DNA from: Flammeovirgaceae bacterium | GTDB lineage: Bacteria > Bacteroidota > Bacteroidia > Cytophagales > Cyclobacteriaceae | Reading direction: 5' to 3' | Length of the DNA stretch: 64,000 bases | Assembly: GCA_016709845.1 (NCBI GenBank) | Contig: JADJMA010000060.1 | Location: 124,001 to 188,000 of the forward strand | In this document: positions 1 through 8,727 of the stretch, one piece after another | How positions within the stretch are numbered: the stretch's first letter is position 1 | Layout: each line of letters begins with the position of its first letter | Notes under the pieces: model-generated | What the model was told of the DNA's origin: nothing | Seen by the model: the letters and a program-made list of their open reading frames with translations, nothing else | Database searches by the model: none | Position numbers and translations under genes: made by a program

Positions 1-779
1 TTATACCGTACGCGCGAAATAATTAAGCAGTATAACCTCGCCATGAAACTCTCGGACGTTGAGTATCAGGCTGATAATACAAAGGCTACGTTCTTTTACT
101 CTGCCGAGGACCGGGTAGACTTCAGAGAATTAATTAAGCAGCTGGCATCCGAATTTAAAATAAGAGTGGAAATGCGTCAGATAAGCCTGCGGCAAGAAGC
201 CGGAAGGCTTGGTGGCATTGGTGTTTGTGGCCGGGAGCTTTGTTGCTCTACTTGGTTAAGCGATTTAAAAACGTGGCTACCAGTGCAGCACGCTATCAAA
301 ATTTATCATTGAACCCGAGCAAGCTCTCCGGTCAGTGTGGCCGATTAAAATGCTGTTTAAATTACGAGCTTGAAACATATATGGAGGCGCTTCGAGGTAT
401 TCCTGAAATTGAAGCTCCGTTATTGACAGATCGTGGTGAAGCGCGTTTACAAAAGACTGACATCTTCAGGCGGATCATGTGGTTTGGGTATAAAGAAGAA
501 AATGCCTGGTTCCCATTAAACATTGACCGGGTAAATGAAATCCTGGCTATGAATCGGGAAGGCAAGCGTCCTGCAAGTCTGGAGATAAATCAGGAGGAAG
601 CCAAAGTACCTTTGGCAAAACTTAATAGTGATCTTGAAAATTTAGATAGAAAATTCAAGGATAAATCTAAAAACAGAAAGAAGAACAAGAATCACGGCCG
701 TAACAGCGGACAGGCTCCTAATCAGCAAAATAGAAATCCACAACCCCGCAGCGGACCGAAGGGTCCTAAAAAAGGATGA
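1..779 (+). CDS. ricT: PSP1-domain protein, RicT/YaaT family (5' truncated, frameshifted)
   Basis: The reading frame is open from the first base, so the true start lies upstream of the window. The PSP1 core is clear: RQEAGRLGGIG is followed by CGRELCCSTW and, after a frame change, by SGQCGRLKCCLNYE. These are the paired-cysteine motifs of the family, which in Bacillus RicT bind iron-sulfur clusters in a complex with RicA and RicF. The frame changes near 255-262, where one T appears to be missing from the run in gatttaaaaac; restoring it joins the two halves. The C-terminus is a Lys/Arg/Asn/Gln-rich tail. The stop overlaps the gldH start by 4 nt (ATGA), so the two are translationally coupled. 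The family call is firm; the role in this organism is inferred. Confidence 0.85.
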
Positions 780-1255
780 GTCGTTTCATATTTTTATTTG
801 CATTGCTTTTTTTGGTTGGGTGCGATTCGAATCGTGTGTTTGAAGATTACAAAGAATTTGGCGATCGCACGTGGAAGATTAATGATCGGGCCGATTTCAA
901 TTTTGAAATTAAAGACGCTTCGAAAAAATACAACTTATATTACAATGTGCGCAATTCATTAGCATATCCGTACGCACGAATTTTTGTTAACTATTCCTTA
1001 AAAGATTCCACGCATACTGAATTAACATCAGCGCTAGCCTCCAATTATCTTTTTGATCAAAAAACCGGACGGCCTTTAGGCAGAAGCGGACTTGGTGATG
1101 TTTATGACAACCAATTTCTACTCCTTCGTAGTCACTCTTTTACTGCAGCTGGTGCTTATCAGGTTACCCTGGAACAATTTAACCGACAGGATTCACTGCG
1201 GGGTGTAATTGCAGTGGGTATTCGTGTTGAAGAAGCACCAGAATTAAATCAATAA
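776..1255 (+). CDS. gldH: Gliding motility lipoprotein GldH
   Basis: A 159-residue protein with a lipoprotein signal peptide whose lipobox (LVGC) puts the acylated cysteine at residue 16. The segment just after it (FEDYKEFGDRTW) and the beta-rich body match GldH, a lipoprotein required for gliding in Flavobacterium and found across gliding Bacteroidota. The gene overlaps the upstream PSP1 gene by 4 nt, a pairing common in this phylum. It is intact. A strong hairpin terminator lies at its stop codon. Confidence 0.9.
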   Translation: MSRFIFLFALLFLVGCDSNRVFEDYKEFGDRTWKINDRADFNFEIKDASKKYNLYYNVRNSLAYPYARIFVNYSLKDSTHTELTSALASNYLFDQKTGRPLGRSGLGDVYDNQFLLLRSHSFTAAGAYQVTLEQFNRQDSLRGVIAVGIRVEEAPELNQ

Positions 1256-1286
1256 AAAATGGGACCTTATAAGGATCCCATTTTTT
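1254..1286 (+). terminator. Rho-independent terminator after gldH
   Basis: A symmetrical hairpin: AAAAAATGGGA and TCCCATTTTTT arms flank an inner CCTTATAAGG palindrome, with a single unpaired A. The T-run on the plus strand fits termination of the ricT-gldH transcript; the A-run on the other side would let it work in both directions. The remaining bases to 1444 hold no gene that I can see. Confidence 0.8.
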
Positions 1287-1444
1287 CGGAAGAGATTTTA
1301 ATCATTCGTTGGCTTACATCTGACTAGAACGGTTCTCCCTCTAAAACCTGAAAAACTAATACTAAACTCAAACAACCGTGAAAAACTATTAAGACAAATG
1401 TAAGGGGGAGAGAATGATCGTTAGGAAAAATCATTAGAAAGGAA

Positions 1445-2821
1445 TTAGAACCCAGCCACAGTTTTAAGGGAAATGGTTACTCGTGTACCTGTTTCGGGTG
1501 TAGATTCTATGTGAATTTGTCCTTTATGTATTGAAATTATCCTTTGGCTAAGTGGTAGCCCTACGCCATAACCCTTAATCTTAGAAGTAGCATCGGCCCT
1601 GAAAAACGGCTGAAATACATTATCCAGATCTTTGCGGTCTATGCCGGAGCCACTATTGGCAACTTCTACAATCAAGCTGTCCTTTTGGCAAGATAAAGTT
1701 ACGTGGGCCTTACCTATCTCAGAAAATTTGCAGGCATTTTCAATGATGTTTTTAAAAGCCACTTTGAGCAAGTAGGGATTACCATTTACACACAATCGGT
1801 TTTCGTCTTCTGGCATATCTATTATCTCTACCTCAACCTTATAATTTAAGTCAATCAAGCTTATCCCTTCGCGAGTTTCCCAAAGAATTTCATCTAACCG
1901 TACTTTAGACATGGTGAACGAATCGGACTCACGCGCAAGCCGAGCCAGATCAAGTAAACTATTTGATAGTTGATTTAAACCACGTATGTCTTCCAAAACC
2001 GATTCAATAGTTTCCCGGTATTCTTCTTTTTCCCGCTCATTCAAAAGTGTTACCTCCAATTGCGAAGTAATATTAGTTAACGGATTTTTAAGCTCATGCG
2101 AAACGTTTGACACAAACATTTTTTGAAGTAAAAAAGCGTTTTCAATTCGCGTCAACAGTCCGTTAAATATATTGATCAATTTTCCCATTTCATCCGGATG
2201 TGGACTCTCTTTGAGGCGTTGACCCAGGTTTTGCGGAGAGATATTCTGCACATCAGAAATAATTCTTTTTATAGGTTGCAAGGCCCGGCCGGCATAAATC
2301 CAACCAGAAATTGAAACCAGTACAATTAGAATTATAAAATGTGCGGTAAGAAGCCTGCGTAAATCTATTAGCCTGTTGTATCCGTTTACGTCCTCTGCGG
2401 AAGCTATAATAACATACTCCTTCCCTTTATCTTTAAATGGAATACCCGTAACAGTGTATTCATTATAAATTAATTTTTTTTCTCCACCCGATTTTACGTC
2501 TATAAAAAGTGAATCATAAATGCCCAACTTCACGGTATCGCCACTAAAATATATTTCTTTACCCGCCTCGTCAAAAACCCGAATACTTTCGCGATATAAA
2601 TTGTCGCGCTTGGCGCGATCGATAATCTTCAATAGGGTGGTGTCAACCTGATCAACTTTTATTAAAAGAATAGCTGCTGTAATTGCCTTCTCGCGAAGCC
2701 TTCGTGCAAAATCCTGCTCTGTAAACTGGACGGTGAAAAAATAAATCGCAAAGAATGAAAGAAGCACAATGGTACTGACCAGCACCGTAAATTGTAACGT
2801 TAGCCGGGTCCTTATCTGCAC
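1445..2821 (-). CDS. Sensor histidine kinase
   Basis: A 458-residue membrane kinase. Transmembrane segments lie near residues 9-31 and 159-178 and enclose a periplasmic sensor region of about 125 residues. A HAMP region follows (about 178-232). The HisKA box FVSNVSHELKNPL places the phospho-accepting histidine at H242. The ATPase domain has an N box around N358/N362 (KNIIENA), a G1 box NSGSGI (389-394), an F box (403-408) and a G2 box GYGVGLPL. The gene starts 3 nt after the response regulator stop, so the two form one operon and surely one signalling pair. The architecture resembles CusS/QseC-type kinases; the signal is unknown. Confidence 0.93.
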   Translation of the reverse strand: MQIRTRLTLQFTVLVSTIVLLSFFAIYFFTVQFTEQDFARRLREKAITAAILLIKVDQVDTTLLKIIDRAKRDNLYRESIRVFDEAGKEIYFSGDTVKLGIYDSLFIDVKSGGEKKLIYNEYTVTGIPFKDKGKEYVIIASAEDVNGYNRLIDLRRLLTAHFIILIVLVSISGWIYAGRALQPIKRIISDVQNISPQNLGQRLKESPHPDEMGKLINIFNGLLTRIENAFLLQKMFVSNVSHELKNPLTNITSQLEVTLLNEREKEEYRETIESVLEDIRGLNQLSNSLLDLARLARESDSFTMSKVRLDEILWETREGISLIDLNYKVEVEIIDMPEDENRLCVNGNPYLLKVAFKNIIENACKFSEIGKAHVTLSCQKDSLIVEVANSGSGIDRKDLDNVFQPFFRADATSKIKGYGVGLPLSQRIISIHKGQIHIESTPETGTRVTISLKTVAGF

Positions 2822-2824
2822 AGC

Positions 2825-3502
2825 CTAAGACTCCTGTAGGATATAGCGCATTCCGAATTGCGTATGGATAAGTGTACTTTCAAAATCTTTATCGATTTTT
2901 TTTCGTAGGTAGTTCACGTAAACCTCCACCATGTTGGTTCCGGTATCAAAATCAACATTCCAAACATGTTTTGATAATTCAGCACGCGGTATTACCCGGC
3001 CTTGATTGCGAAGAAAATATTCGAGCAAAGAAAATTCTTTCGATGTGAGTTCAATTTTTTTTCCAGCTCGTACCACACTTTTACTATTCAAATCCAGTAT
3101 CAGGTCAGCAAAACGTATTTGATTTTCGTTAACCGGAAGTTTAGGCTGGCGCTTGGTAAGAGCCCGGATACGCGCCAGCAGTTCCTTAAATTCAAAAGGC
3201 TTAGCCAGATAATCATCGGCACCACTATCTAACCCTGCAACAACATCATCGGTATCGCCCAACGCGGTTAGCATCAATATAGGTGTTTCATTCTTTGCTT
3301 TACGTAACTCCTTACAAAGATCCGTTCCGTTTAGGTGGGGCATCATTACATCGGTAATAATGAGGTTGTATTCGTTTCTAAAGGCAAGATTCTTTCCGGA
3401 CTTACCGTCTTCAGCAGTATCTACTTCATAGCCATGTTCCTCCAGTCCTTTCTTAATGTACTGAATTGTCTTTCGTTCGTCTTCTACCAATAGAATATTC
3501 AT
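2825..3502 (-). CDS. OmpR/PhoB-family response regulator
   Basis: A 225-residue two-domain regulator. The receiver domain has the acidic pair E7/D8, the phosphorylated D51 (ITDVMMP), T79 and K101 (AKPF). The C-terminal winged helix contains the typical LTSKEFSLLEYFLRNQGRVIPR and the later VEVYVNYLRKKID, which mark an OmpR-type DNA-binding domain. It is co-transcribed with the histidine kinase next to it and controls unknown targets. A TAACTTTG element sits a few bases upstream of the ATG, so the mRNA may have almost no leader. Confidence 0.94.
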   Translation of the reverse strand: MNILLVEDERKTIQYIKKGLEEHGYEVDTAEDGKSGKNLAFRNEYNLIITDVMMPHLNGTDLCKELRKAKNETPILMLTALGDTDDVVAGLDSGADDYLAKPFEFKELLARIRALTKRQPKLPVNENQIRFADLILDLNSKSVVRAGKKIELTSKEFSLLEYFLRNQGRVIPRAELSKHVWNVDFDTGTNMVEVYVNYLRKKIDKDFESTLIHTQFGMRYILQES

Positions 3503-3506
3503 TAAC

Positions 3507-3514
3507 CAAAGTTA
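3507..3514 (-). promoter_or_regulatory. Candidate -7 promoter element for the two-component operon
   Basis: On the minus strand the sequence reads TAACTTTG, an exact match to the Bacteroidota -7 consensus TAnnTTTG. It ends only 4 nt before the response regulator ATG. No clear -33 TTTG is found 18-21 nt upstream, so this rests on the -7 element alone. If used, the transcript would be close to leaderless. Confidence 0.4.
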
Positions 3515-3580
3515 CCTTTTTTAACTCTAAAAGTCACCAGATTTTTTACGCCCTCACTATTCGAAAAGATAAATTGAAAA

Positions 3581-6500
3581 CTATAAAAAAAGGCAGATCC
3601 ATGGATCTGCCTTTTGATTTGGGAGGGTGTGCTGAATTATGCAGCGACTTTTTGCTTGGTGTGTCTTTTTAGCTTTTGAAGAAGTGCTTTCCAAGTCCAA
3701 TACAACCGGTGCGGCAATAAAGATAGAGGAAAAGGTTCCAACCATGATACCTATAAACAAGGCGAATGAAAACCCACGCAATACTTCACCACCAAAAACA
3801 AGCAAGATAACGACAACAATCAAGGTAGTACCGGATGTAATTAGCGTACGACTTAGTGTATTGTTAATCGCATCATTAAAAACCTTAGCTCGGTCATGGG
3901 TGGCGCCAAATCCAAGATATTCCCGAATCCGGTCGAAGATAATTACGGTATCGTTAATCGAGTATCCGATAATCGTTAACAAGGCTGCTACAAATACCTG
4001 ATCAATTTCAAACGAAATACCGAAGGCCCGTGCAATACCAAAAGAAGCAACCACAAATAATGTATCGTGCACCGTTGCCACAATGGCTCCAGCACTGTAC
4101 GTCCACCGCTTAAAGCGAATTAAAATATAAATGAATATTAATACTAACGATGCCAAGCCCGCTTCAAAAGCAGACCCCTTGATGTCATCGGCAATAGTAG
4201 CCCCAACCTTTGAGGAAGATGAAATAGTAAAATGTTTATCATCTACCTGGGTATCATGTTCAACAAACTCCAATCCTTTAAATTTTTGGATTCCCTGAAT
4301 GAGGGCCGCCTTAACCTTATCGTCTGCTGCTTCTGACTCATCATCCACCAGATAGGACGTGGTTACTTTTAATACCTTATCGCTATCGTACGTTTTAACT
4401 TCCAGACCGCTGTTTTCAAAGCTCTGGGTTAGCGCAACTTTCATTTCGGTAGGTGACACAGATTGGTTGAATGAAACTACATATGAACGCCCTCCTTTGA
4501 AATCAACACCAAGATTCAAACCTTGTATAGCAATAAGAACAAATCCAATAACTGTTATTGACGTAGAGACCAGATATACCTTTTTACGAAGTGCGATAAA
4601 ATCAAATTCTCTGCGTTTCTTCACCATTCTGGCCAAAGGACTGTCAAACGAAAGTTTTGATTCATCCCCTTTGCGCACCATCCATTCTACCACTACCCGC
4701 GAAATGTAAACCGAAGAGAAAAATGAGGTGACGATACCAATCATCAACACTATAGCAAATCCTTTTAATGGACCCTGACCTAAAACAAACAGGGCTACCG
4801 CTGTGATTAAGGTAGTAAGGTTAGAGTCAAAGATGGTGGTGAAGGCATGTGAATAACCCTGACTGATAGCGTCTCTCAGTTTGCGACCATGAAGCATTTC
4901 TTCTTTAATTCGTTCGTAGATCAAAACGTTAGCATCTACCGCCATACCCATGGTTAACACTATACCCGCAATACCCGGCAATGTTAACGCTGCGTTTAAT
5001 TGTGCTAAAATTCCAAGAATAAAGAAAATGTTAAACAACAAAGCAATGTTGGCAACCCAACCGCCCTTCGAATAATAAGCAACCATGAAGAGTACAACAA
5101 GACCTAACCCACAAGCCATTGAAATGAAACCTTGATTTTGAGCAACCTTACCTAAGCTTGGCCCTACAATAGCTTCTTCAACAATACGCGTTGGTGCCGG
5201 TAGCGAACCGGCCTTTAATACGTTTGCCAAATCTTTGGCTTCTTCCAATTCAAAACTTCCTGAGATTTGCGAGTTACCATTAGGAATCTCACCCTGTACA
5301 TTTGGCGCAGTATAAACATAGTTATCTAATACAATGGCAATTCTACCCTGTGGCTGCTTGCTGGCTGCTGCTGCGGTAATCTTTGCCCAACTACGAGCAC
5401 CGGCTGCATTCATAGTCATGCTTACGGCAGGTCTGGCAAACTGATCATAGTCCAAACGCGCATCGTTAATTACTTCACCCGTTAGTAAAGGTTTTCCCGC
5501 ACGACCTAAATTCACAAAATTCAATTGAATGTCTTCTACACCTGGCGTTACTTTAGGGTCAGACTTTACATCCCAGAAATAGCCAACTGTTCTGGGTAGC
5601 AAATTCCGTACTTCGGGTCTTCTTAAGATACGATTGATTTCTGCCGTGTCTTTTACCGGATATAAAAATGGGGCACTCTGATTCATTAAAGAAAACAAAG
5701 GCGATGAGGTTGCCTGACGCAAAGAATCCAATGAGGTGATTGAACTATCGCGCACCTGCCCCAGTTGTTTCTCTAATGCTGATTGTGTAGTATCCGCAGG
5801 AGAGGCAATGGCATCCTTATTTGTATCTGTTATTGCGAGTGGCTTCTTTGCGTTTTGTTCTTTTACAAGAAACTCATTAATAGCTGCAAATGATTGACTC
5901 AGCTGTGGATCGAAGGGTTCTACAATTTCCCAAAATTCCAACCGGGCAACGCCTTGTAATAATTTACGAACCCGCTGCGGATTGTCAGCACCAGGAATTT
6001 CAATTTGAATTCTTCCTTTATCCTGTAATCGTTGGATGTTGGGTTGTGAGGTGCCAAATTGATCGATACGGGTTTTAAGGATTGTAAAGGAACGATCAAT
6101 AGCACTATTAACTTCGGTATTTAAAAATGCTAATACCACATCATCACTATCAGTTAATTTAACCCGGTCTTTGTTTGCCGCTGAAGTAAATAAAGATGCT
6201 AACGATTTATCCGGGTTAGCATCTTTAAACGCCTTATAAAACAGACTCACATAATCGTTGGTACTGTTCTTTTGCATTTCGCGTGCTTGTTGAAGCGCTG
6301 CAAGGAAAGTCGGGTCCTGGCTATTACCACTTAAGCCCTTGATAATATCAACGGGCGAAATTTCTAACACCACGTGCATACCGCCTTGCAAATCAAGACC
6401 AAGGCTTAATTCATTTTCTTTTACTTCTTTAAATGTATACTCTGCGCCAAACAGGTTATATACGGGCTGGTTCCAAATAGAATCCAGATAGTTTTGTTTT

Positions 6501-6649
6501 TTTGAAAGATTCAACGATCCGCTTTGATCGGTTGCATAATCAATGGCATCCTGCTCAACCCTACTCGATACAAATGTAAAGGAGAGGTAATACAAACAGA
6601 GAAACGTAATGACTACAGTTAGAAATACAACTACACCTTTGTTACGCAT
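3581..6649 (-). CDS. secDF: Fused protein translocase subunit SecDF
   Basis: One polypeptide of about 1,000 residues that combines SecD and SecF, the proton-driven partner of SecYEG, as is usual in Bacteroidota. The SecD half shows LGLDLQGGMHVVLEI after the first transmembrane helix, a large periplasmic region, and the membrane motif MGMAVDANVLIYERI. The SecF half shows LGVDFKGGRSYVVSF and YSINDTVIIFDRI. The literal frame ends at 3581 after crossing a terminator hairpin. A different frame gives a natural end (QKVAA then TAA at 3637-3639), so one base is probably wrong near 3640-3665 and the true gene is about 3637-6649. Confidence 0.95.
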   Translation of the reverse strand: MRNKGVVVFLTVVITFLCLYYLSFTFVSSRVEQDAIDYATDQSGSLNLSKKQNYLDSIWNQPVYNLFGAEYTFKEVKENELSLGLDLQGGMHVVLEISPVDIIKGLSGNSQDPTFLAALQQAREMQKNSTNDYVSLFYKAFKDANPDKSLASLFTSAANKDRVKLTDSDDVVLAFLNTEVNSAIDRSFTILKTRIDQFGTSQPNIQRLQDKGRIQIEIPGADNPQRVRKLLQGVARLEFWEIVEPFDPQLSQSFAAINEFLVKEQNAKKPLAITDTNKDAIASPADTTQSALEKQLGQVRDSSITSLDSLRQATSSPLFSLMNQSAPFLYPVKDTAEINRILRRPEVRNLLPRTVGYFWDVKSDPKVTPGVEDIQLNFVNLGRAGKPLLTGEVINDARLDYDQFARPAVSMTMNAAGARSWAKITAAAASKQPQGRIAIVLDNYVYTAPNVQGEIPNGNSQISGSFELEEAKDLANVLKAGSLPAPTRIVEEAIVGPSLGKVAQNQGFISMACGLGLVVLFMVAYYSKGGWVANIALLFNIFFILGILAQLNAALTLPGIAGIVLTMGMAVDANVLIYERIKEEMLHGRKLRDAISQGYSHAFTTIFDSNLTTLITAVALFVLGQGPLKGFAIVLMIGIVTSFFSSVYISRVVVEWMVRKGDESKLSFDSPLARMVKKRREFDFIALRKKVYLVSTSITVIGFVLIAIQGLNLGVDFKGGRSYVVSFNQSVSPTEMKVALTQSFENSGLEVKTYDSDKVLKVTTSYLVDDESEAADDKVKAALIQGIQKFKGLEFVEHDTQVDDKHFTISSSSKVGATIADDIKGSAFEAGLASLVLIFIYILIRFKRWTYSAGAIVATVHDTLFVVASFGIARAFGISFEIDQVFVAALLTIIGYSINDTVIIFDRIREYLGFGATHDRAKVFNDAINNTLSRTLITSGTTLIVVVILLVFGGEVLRGFSFALFIGIMVGTFSSIFIAAPVVLDLESTSSKAKKTHQAKSRCIIQHTLPNQKADPWICLFL
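3583..3615 (-). terminator. Rho-independent terminator after secDF
   Basis: A perfect 28-nt palindrome (AAAAGGCAGATCC mirrored around CCATGG) at 3588-3615 is followed on the minus strand by a T-run (3585-3591). It ends the secDF transcript and separates it from the two-component operon, which has its own promoter. The open secDF frame runs through this hairpin, which suggests that the real stop codon is upstream of it. Confidence 0.8.
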
Positions 6650-6736
6650 AAGAAATTAAAATTTAATATTGATTTATATATTAATTATTGACTGATCTGG
6701 TTGATCAATCTGAAAGGGAACAAAATCTTGGAGAAA

Positions 6737-7081
6737 TCAGGGTGCGTTTGGCGCGATAATAAACCGGAGGAAAGTCTGAAACAGACCCTGGATAATTACT
6801 TCCGGCTGAGGGAAAAGGCTCCGTTGATTTTGAGGTTCACCCAGAACTTCGATAACACTCTCAGCCACTTGTTCATCTACCCGAACAACCGCGCCCTGAG
6901 TTAAAGCTTCACCTGGAGCTGAGATAATCGTTTTACTCTCCGATTGCTCCTTAGATTGTTCTGTTTTCTCCTTCTTGGTTTCCCACGTGCGTTGCGTATA
7001 ACTATGGGAAAAAATGATAACCAAAGCAGCCATTAAGCCTGCCGCTATCAAAAAACCCCGGTATATAGATCTATTTCGCAC
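6737..7081 (-). CDS. Small membrane-anchored protein of unknown function
   Basis: A 114-residue protein with one N-terminal transmembrane segment (about residues 8-27), a charged Lys/Glu/Gln stretch (about 32-50) and a short C-terminal part (VVRVDEQVAESVIEVLGEP). I do not recognise a family. It lies between udk and secDF on the same strand, with a well-formed promoter 20 nt upstream, so it is probably the first gene of the secDF transcript. A link to secretion is only suggested by position. Confidence 0.6.
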   Translation of the reverse strand: MRNRSIYRGFLIAAGLMAALVIIFSHSYTQRTWETKKEKTEQSKEQSESKTIISAPGEALTQGAVVRVDEQVAESVIEVLGEPQNQRSLFPQPEVIIQGLFQTFLRFIIAPNAP

Positions 7082-7101
7082 TTCTTAATTTTGGAAGACC
7101 A

Positions 7102-7132
7102 CAAAAGTAGCGTTTAGAATCTTATTTGCAAA
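7102..7132 (-). promoter_or_regulatory. Bacteroidota-type promoter, TTTG-N19-TACTTTTG
   Basis: On the minus strand TTTG (7129-7132) is followed after exactly 19 nt by TACTTTTG (7102-7109), which matches the TTTG / TAnnTTTG consensus of Bacteroidota with the standard spacing. It lies 20 nt upstream of the small membrane protein gene and would drive that gene and secDF. Confidence 0.7.
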
Positions 7133-7170
7133 TCGCCATTTAAACGTGGTTCTGACGCGGCTTGGAAAGC

Positions 7171-7788
7171 CTACCTCAGCTTTGATTTGAGATACCCCAC
7201 CAATACATCCAACGCTCGCTCAAATTTGCTGTTATTAGGAATTACTAAATCAGCCTGATGTTTCAACGGCTCAATCAATTGTTCATATACCGGCATTACA
7301 TGATATTGGTATCGGTACAGCACATCATCAATATCGTAGCCACGCTCTACTTGATCGCGTTTAATCCTTCGACCCAACTTAACATGGTCTTTGGCTTCAA
7401 TGAAAATACGAAGGTCGAGTTCGTTAGAAATCTCTTCAAAATACTGAACGAATAATCCTTCCACAACAAGAATAGGAGCAGCTATGAATTCGAGTTGTTT
7501 TTTTTCGGCCATTGGATTGTTAAAGACATATTCTGTCTTTGATACCGATTGACCGGATTTCAATTTCAATAAATCGATCTGAAACGCTTCTCTATCAATG
7601 GAAACAGGTAAATCAAAATTCTTAACCCCATTTTCATCAATAGGCTGCTGATCGCGTGGTTTATAGTAATTATCCTGGGAGATCAAACATATCTCGTTTG
7701 CCTTGAAGGCTGACGACAATCCTTGAAGAAAATACGTTTTCCCAGATCCGCTTCCACCCGTAATTCCTATGGTAAAGGGCTTTTTCAT
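7171..7788 (-). CDS. udk: Uridine kinase
   Basis: A 205-residue P-loop kinase that phosphorylates uridine and cytidine to their monophosphates in the pyrimidine salvage pathway. The Walker A motif GGSGSGKT is at residues 11-18, followed by SQDNYYKP and FDLPVSID, both typical of uridine kinases and phosphoribulokinase relatives. VVEGLFV holds the Walker B region and RRIKRD the lid arginines. It starts 8 nt after the rdgB stop. The window also carries upp (19.7 kb), which makes UMP from uracil. Confidence 0.93.
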   Translation of the reverse strand: MKKPFTIGITGGSGSGKTYFLQGLSSAFKANEICLISQDNYYKPRDQQPIDENGVKNFDLPVSIDREAFQIDLLKLKSGQSVSKTEYVFNNPMAEKKQLEFIAAPILVVEGLFVQYFEEISNELDLRIFIEAKDHVKLGRRIKRDQVERGYDIDDVLYRYQYHVMPVYEQLIEPLKHQADLVIPNNSKFERALDVLVGYLKSKLR

Positions 7789-7796
7789 AGAAATTG

Positions 7797-8323
7797 TTAA
7801 GCGTTAGATAAGTTTTTATGCTTTACGTGTGCTACCAATTTTTCAACAGCGCGCGCACGATGGCTTAATTTGTTTTTCTCCTCCAGCGACATCTCGGCCA
7901 ATGTCCTGGTAGATCCATCCGGTAAAAAAATCGGATCATAGCCAAATCCTTCAGTACCTCTTTGCTGATCGATAATAGTACCGTTCAAAATCCCTTCAAA
8001 TTCCTTTTGACCTGACGGTGTGATTAGTGTGATGACTGTTCTAAACCGGGCCTTTCTATTCCCTACGCCTTTCAAATTTTCTAATAACAAACGCATGTTA
8101 TCGGCTGCGTTGTGTTGTTCGCCTGCATACCGGGCAGAATAAACACCTGGTGCACCATGCAAAGCCTCCACTTCGAGGCCGGTATCATCGGCAAAACAAG
8201 AAACATTGTAACGATCAAACACGTACTGTGCCTTTTGAAGAGAGTTTCCTTCCAATGTTGTCTGATTCTCAGCATTGATCTCCTCTAGTGGTTGTTTGCA
8301 GCAAAGCAAATGGTTGCAATCAT
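7797..8323 (-). pseudogene. rdgB: Non-canonical purine NTP pyrophosphatase RdgB/HAM1, internally deleted
   Basis: RdgB removes ITP, XTP and dITP from the nucleotide pool. Most of the protein is present: TLEGNSLQKA, FADDTGLEVEAL, APGVYSARYAG, FGYDPIF and LSHRARA. The N-terminus is broken. ATG at 8323 starts MIATICFAANN, the expected first strand with the substrate-binding TNN-like motif, but the next codons run into a stop. The frame resumes at LEEINAENQTTLEGN, skipping the roughly 30-40 residues that normally link the two. The start follows the remnant FKBP stop by 1 nt. This is either a real inactivating deletion or an assembly collapse. Confidence 0.8.
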
Positions 8324-8324
8324 T

Positions 8325-8606
8325 TTACCCTTCAAAATCAAATATGCCAGGTAACACCACCACCTGAACTTCCGTACGCATACCCTGATGGAATATATAG
8401 CGTCACTTTAGAACCAGCTGGAATAAGGGGAAGTACTAATTGCCATCCCAATACTAATGCGGACAAAGGAAATGTAGCATTGGTTGAAGAATCAAATGAA
8501 TTCGATTTGGTACCTTATTTCAGCCTGTGTAAGCAACATTTATGCTGCTTTCAAGGCATGGCGTAGGACCATCACCTAAGGAATTTTTCGGCCCGGGGCC
8601 CTGGGT
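8325..8606 (-). pseudogene. FKBP-type prolyl isomerase remnant B (middle and end)
   Basis: This stretch translates, with at least two frame changes, to pieces aligned with the intact FKBP lipoprotein at 8726-9190: NSLGDGPTPC (for TSLGSGPKPT), INVAYTG, FDSSTNATFPLS, PAGSKVTLYIPSGYAYGSS and a short IFDFEG end before TAA at 8325-8327. The start and signal peptide are missing, and the stretch just before the last strand is shortened. It is a decayed or mis-assembled third member of the local FKBP array. Confidence 0.75.
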
Positions 8607-8704
8607 TCAAATCACTTGATAAGAACTCAATTCAACTTCAAAGATAGCTGATACAACTTTAGGGCGAATCCAACGCACAGCATCAACAAAACAAACTTTT
8701 TCAT
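8607..8704 (-). pseudogene. FKBP-type prolyl isomerase remnant A (start fused to end)
   Basis: ATG at 8704 opens MKKFVLLMLCVGFALK, nearly the same signal peptide as the intact copy (MKKFVLLICVVGLSL). After about 50 nt the sequence jumps to IFEVEL and ends in VI-stop (TGA at 8607-8609), which is the C-terminal strand of the same family (IFEVELFEVI). Nearly the whole domain has been lost between start and end. Together with remnant B it shows that the array once held, or really holds, at least one more full copy. Confidence 0.65.
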
Positions 8705-8727
8705 ATTACTTAATTTCAATCATTTTC
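8682..8727. repeat. Direct repeat copy 1 (FKBP gene junction)
   Basis: About 45 nt nearly identical to 9168-9212. It contains the last codons of an upstream FKBP gene (MIEIK-stop) plus the first codons of the next (MKKFVLL). Its presence here, behind the intact copy, shows that the duplication unit started inside the end of the upstream gene. Confidence 0.75.

Noticed and set aside
8288..8566. Open frame of 92 codons on the plus strand across the FKBP remnant
   Set aside because: The minus strand of the same bases encodes recognisable FKBP motifs (IPSGYAYG), so the plus frame is incidental.
8595..8620. GGGTTCAAATCAC resembles the T-arm of a tRNA
   Set aside because: No acceptor, D or anticodon stems can be built around it, and the bases belong to the FKBP remnants on the minus strand.
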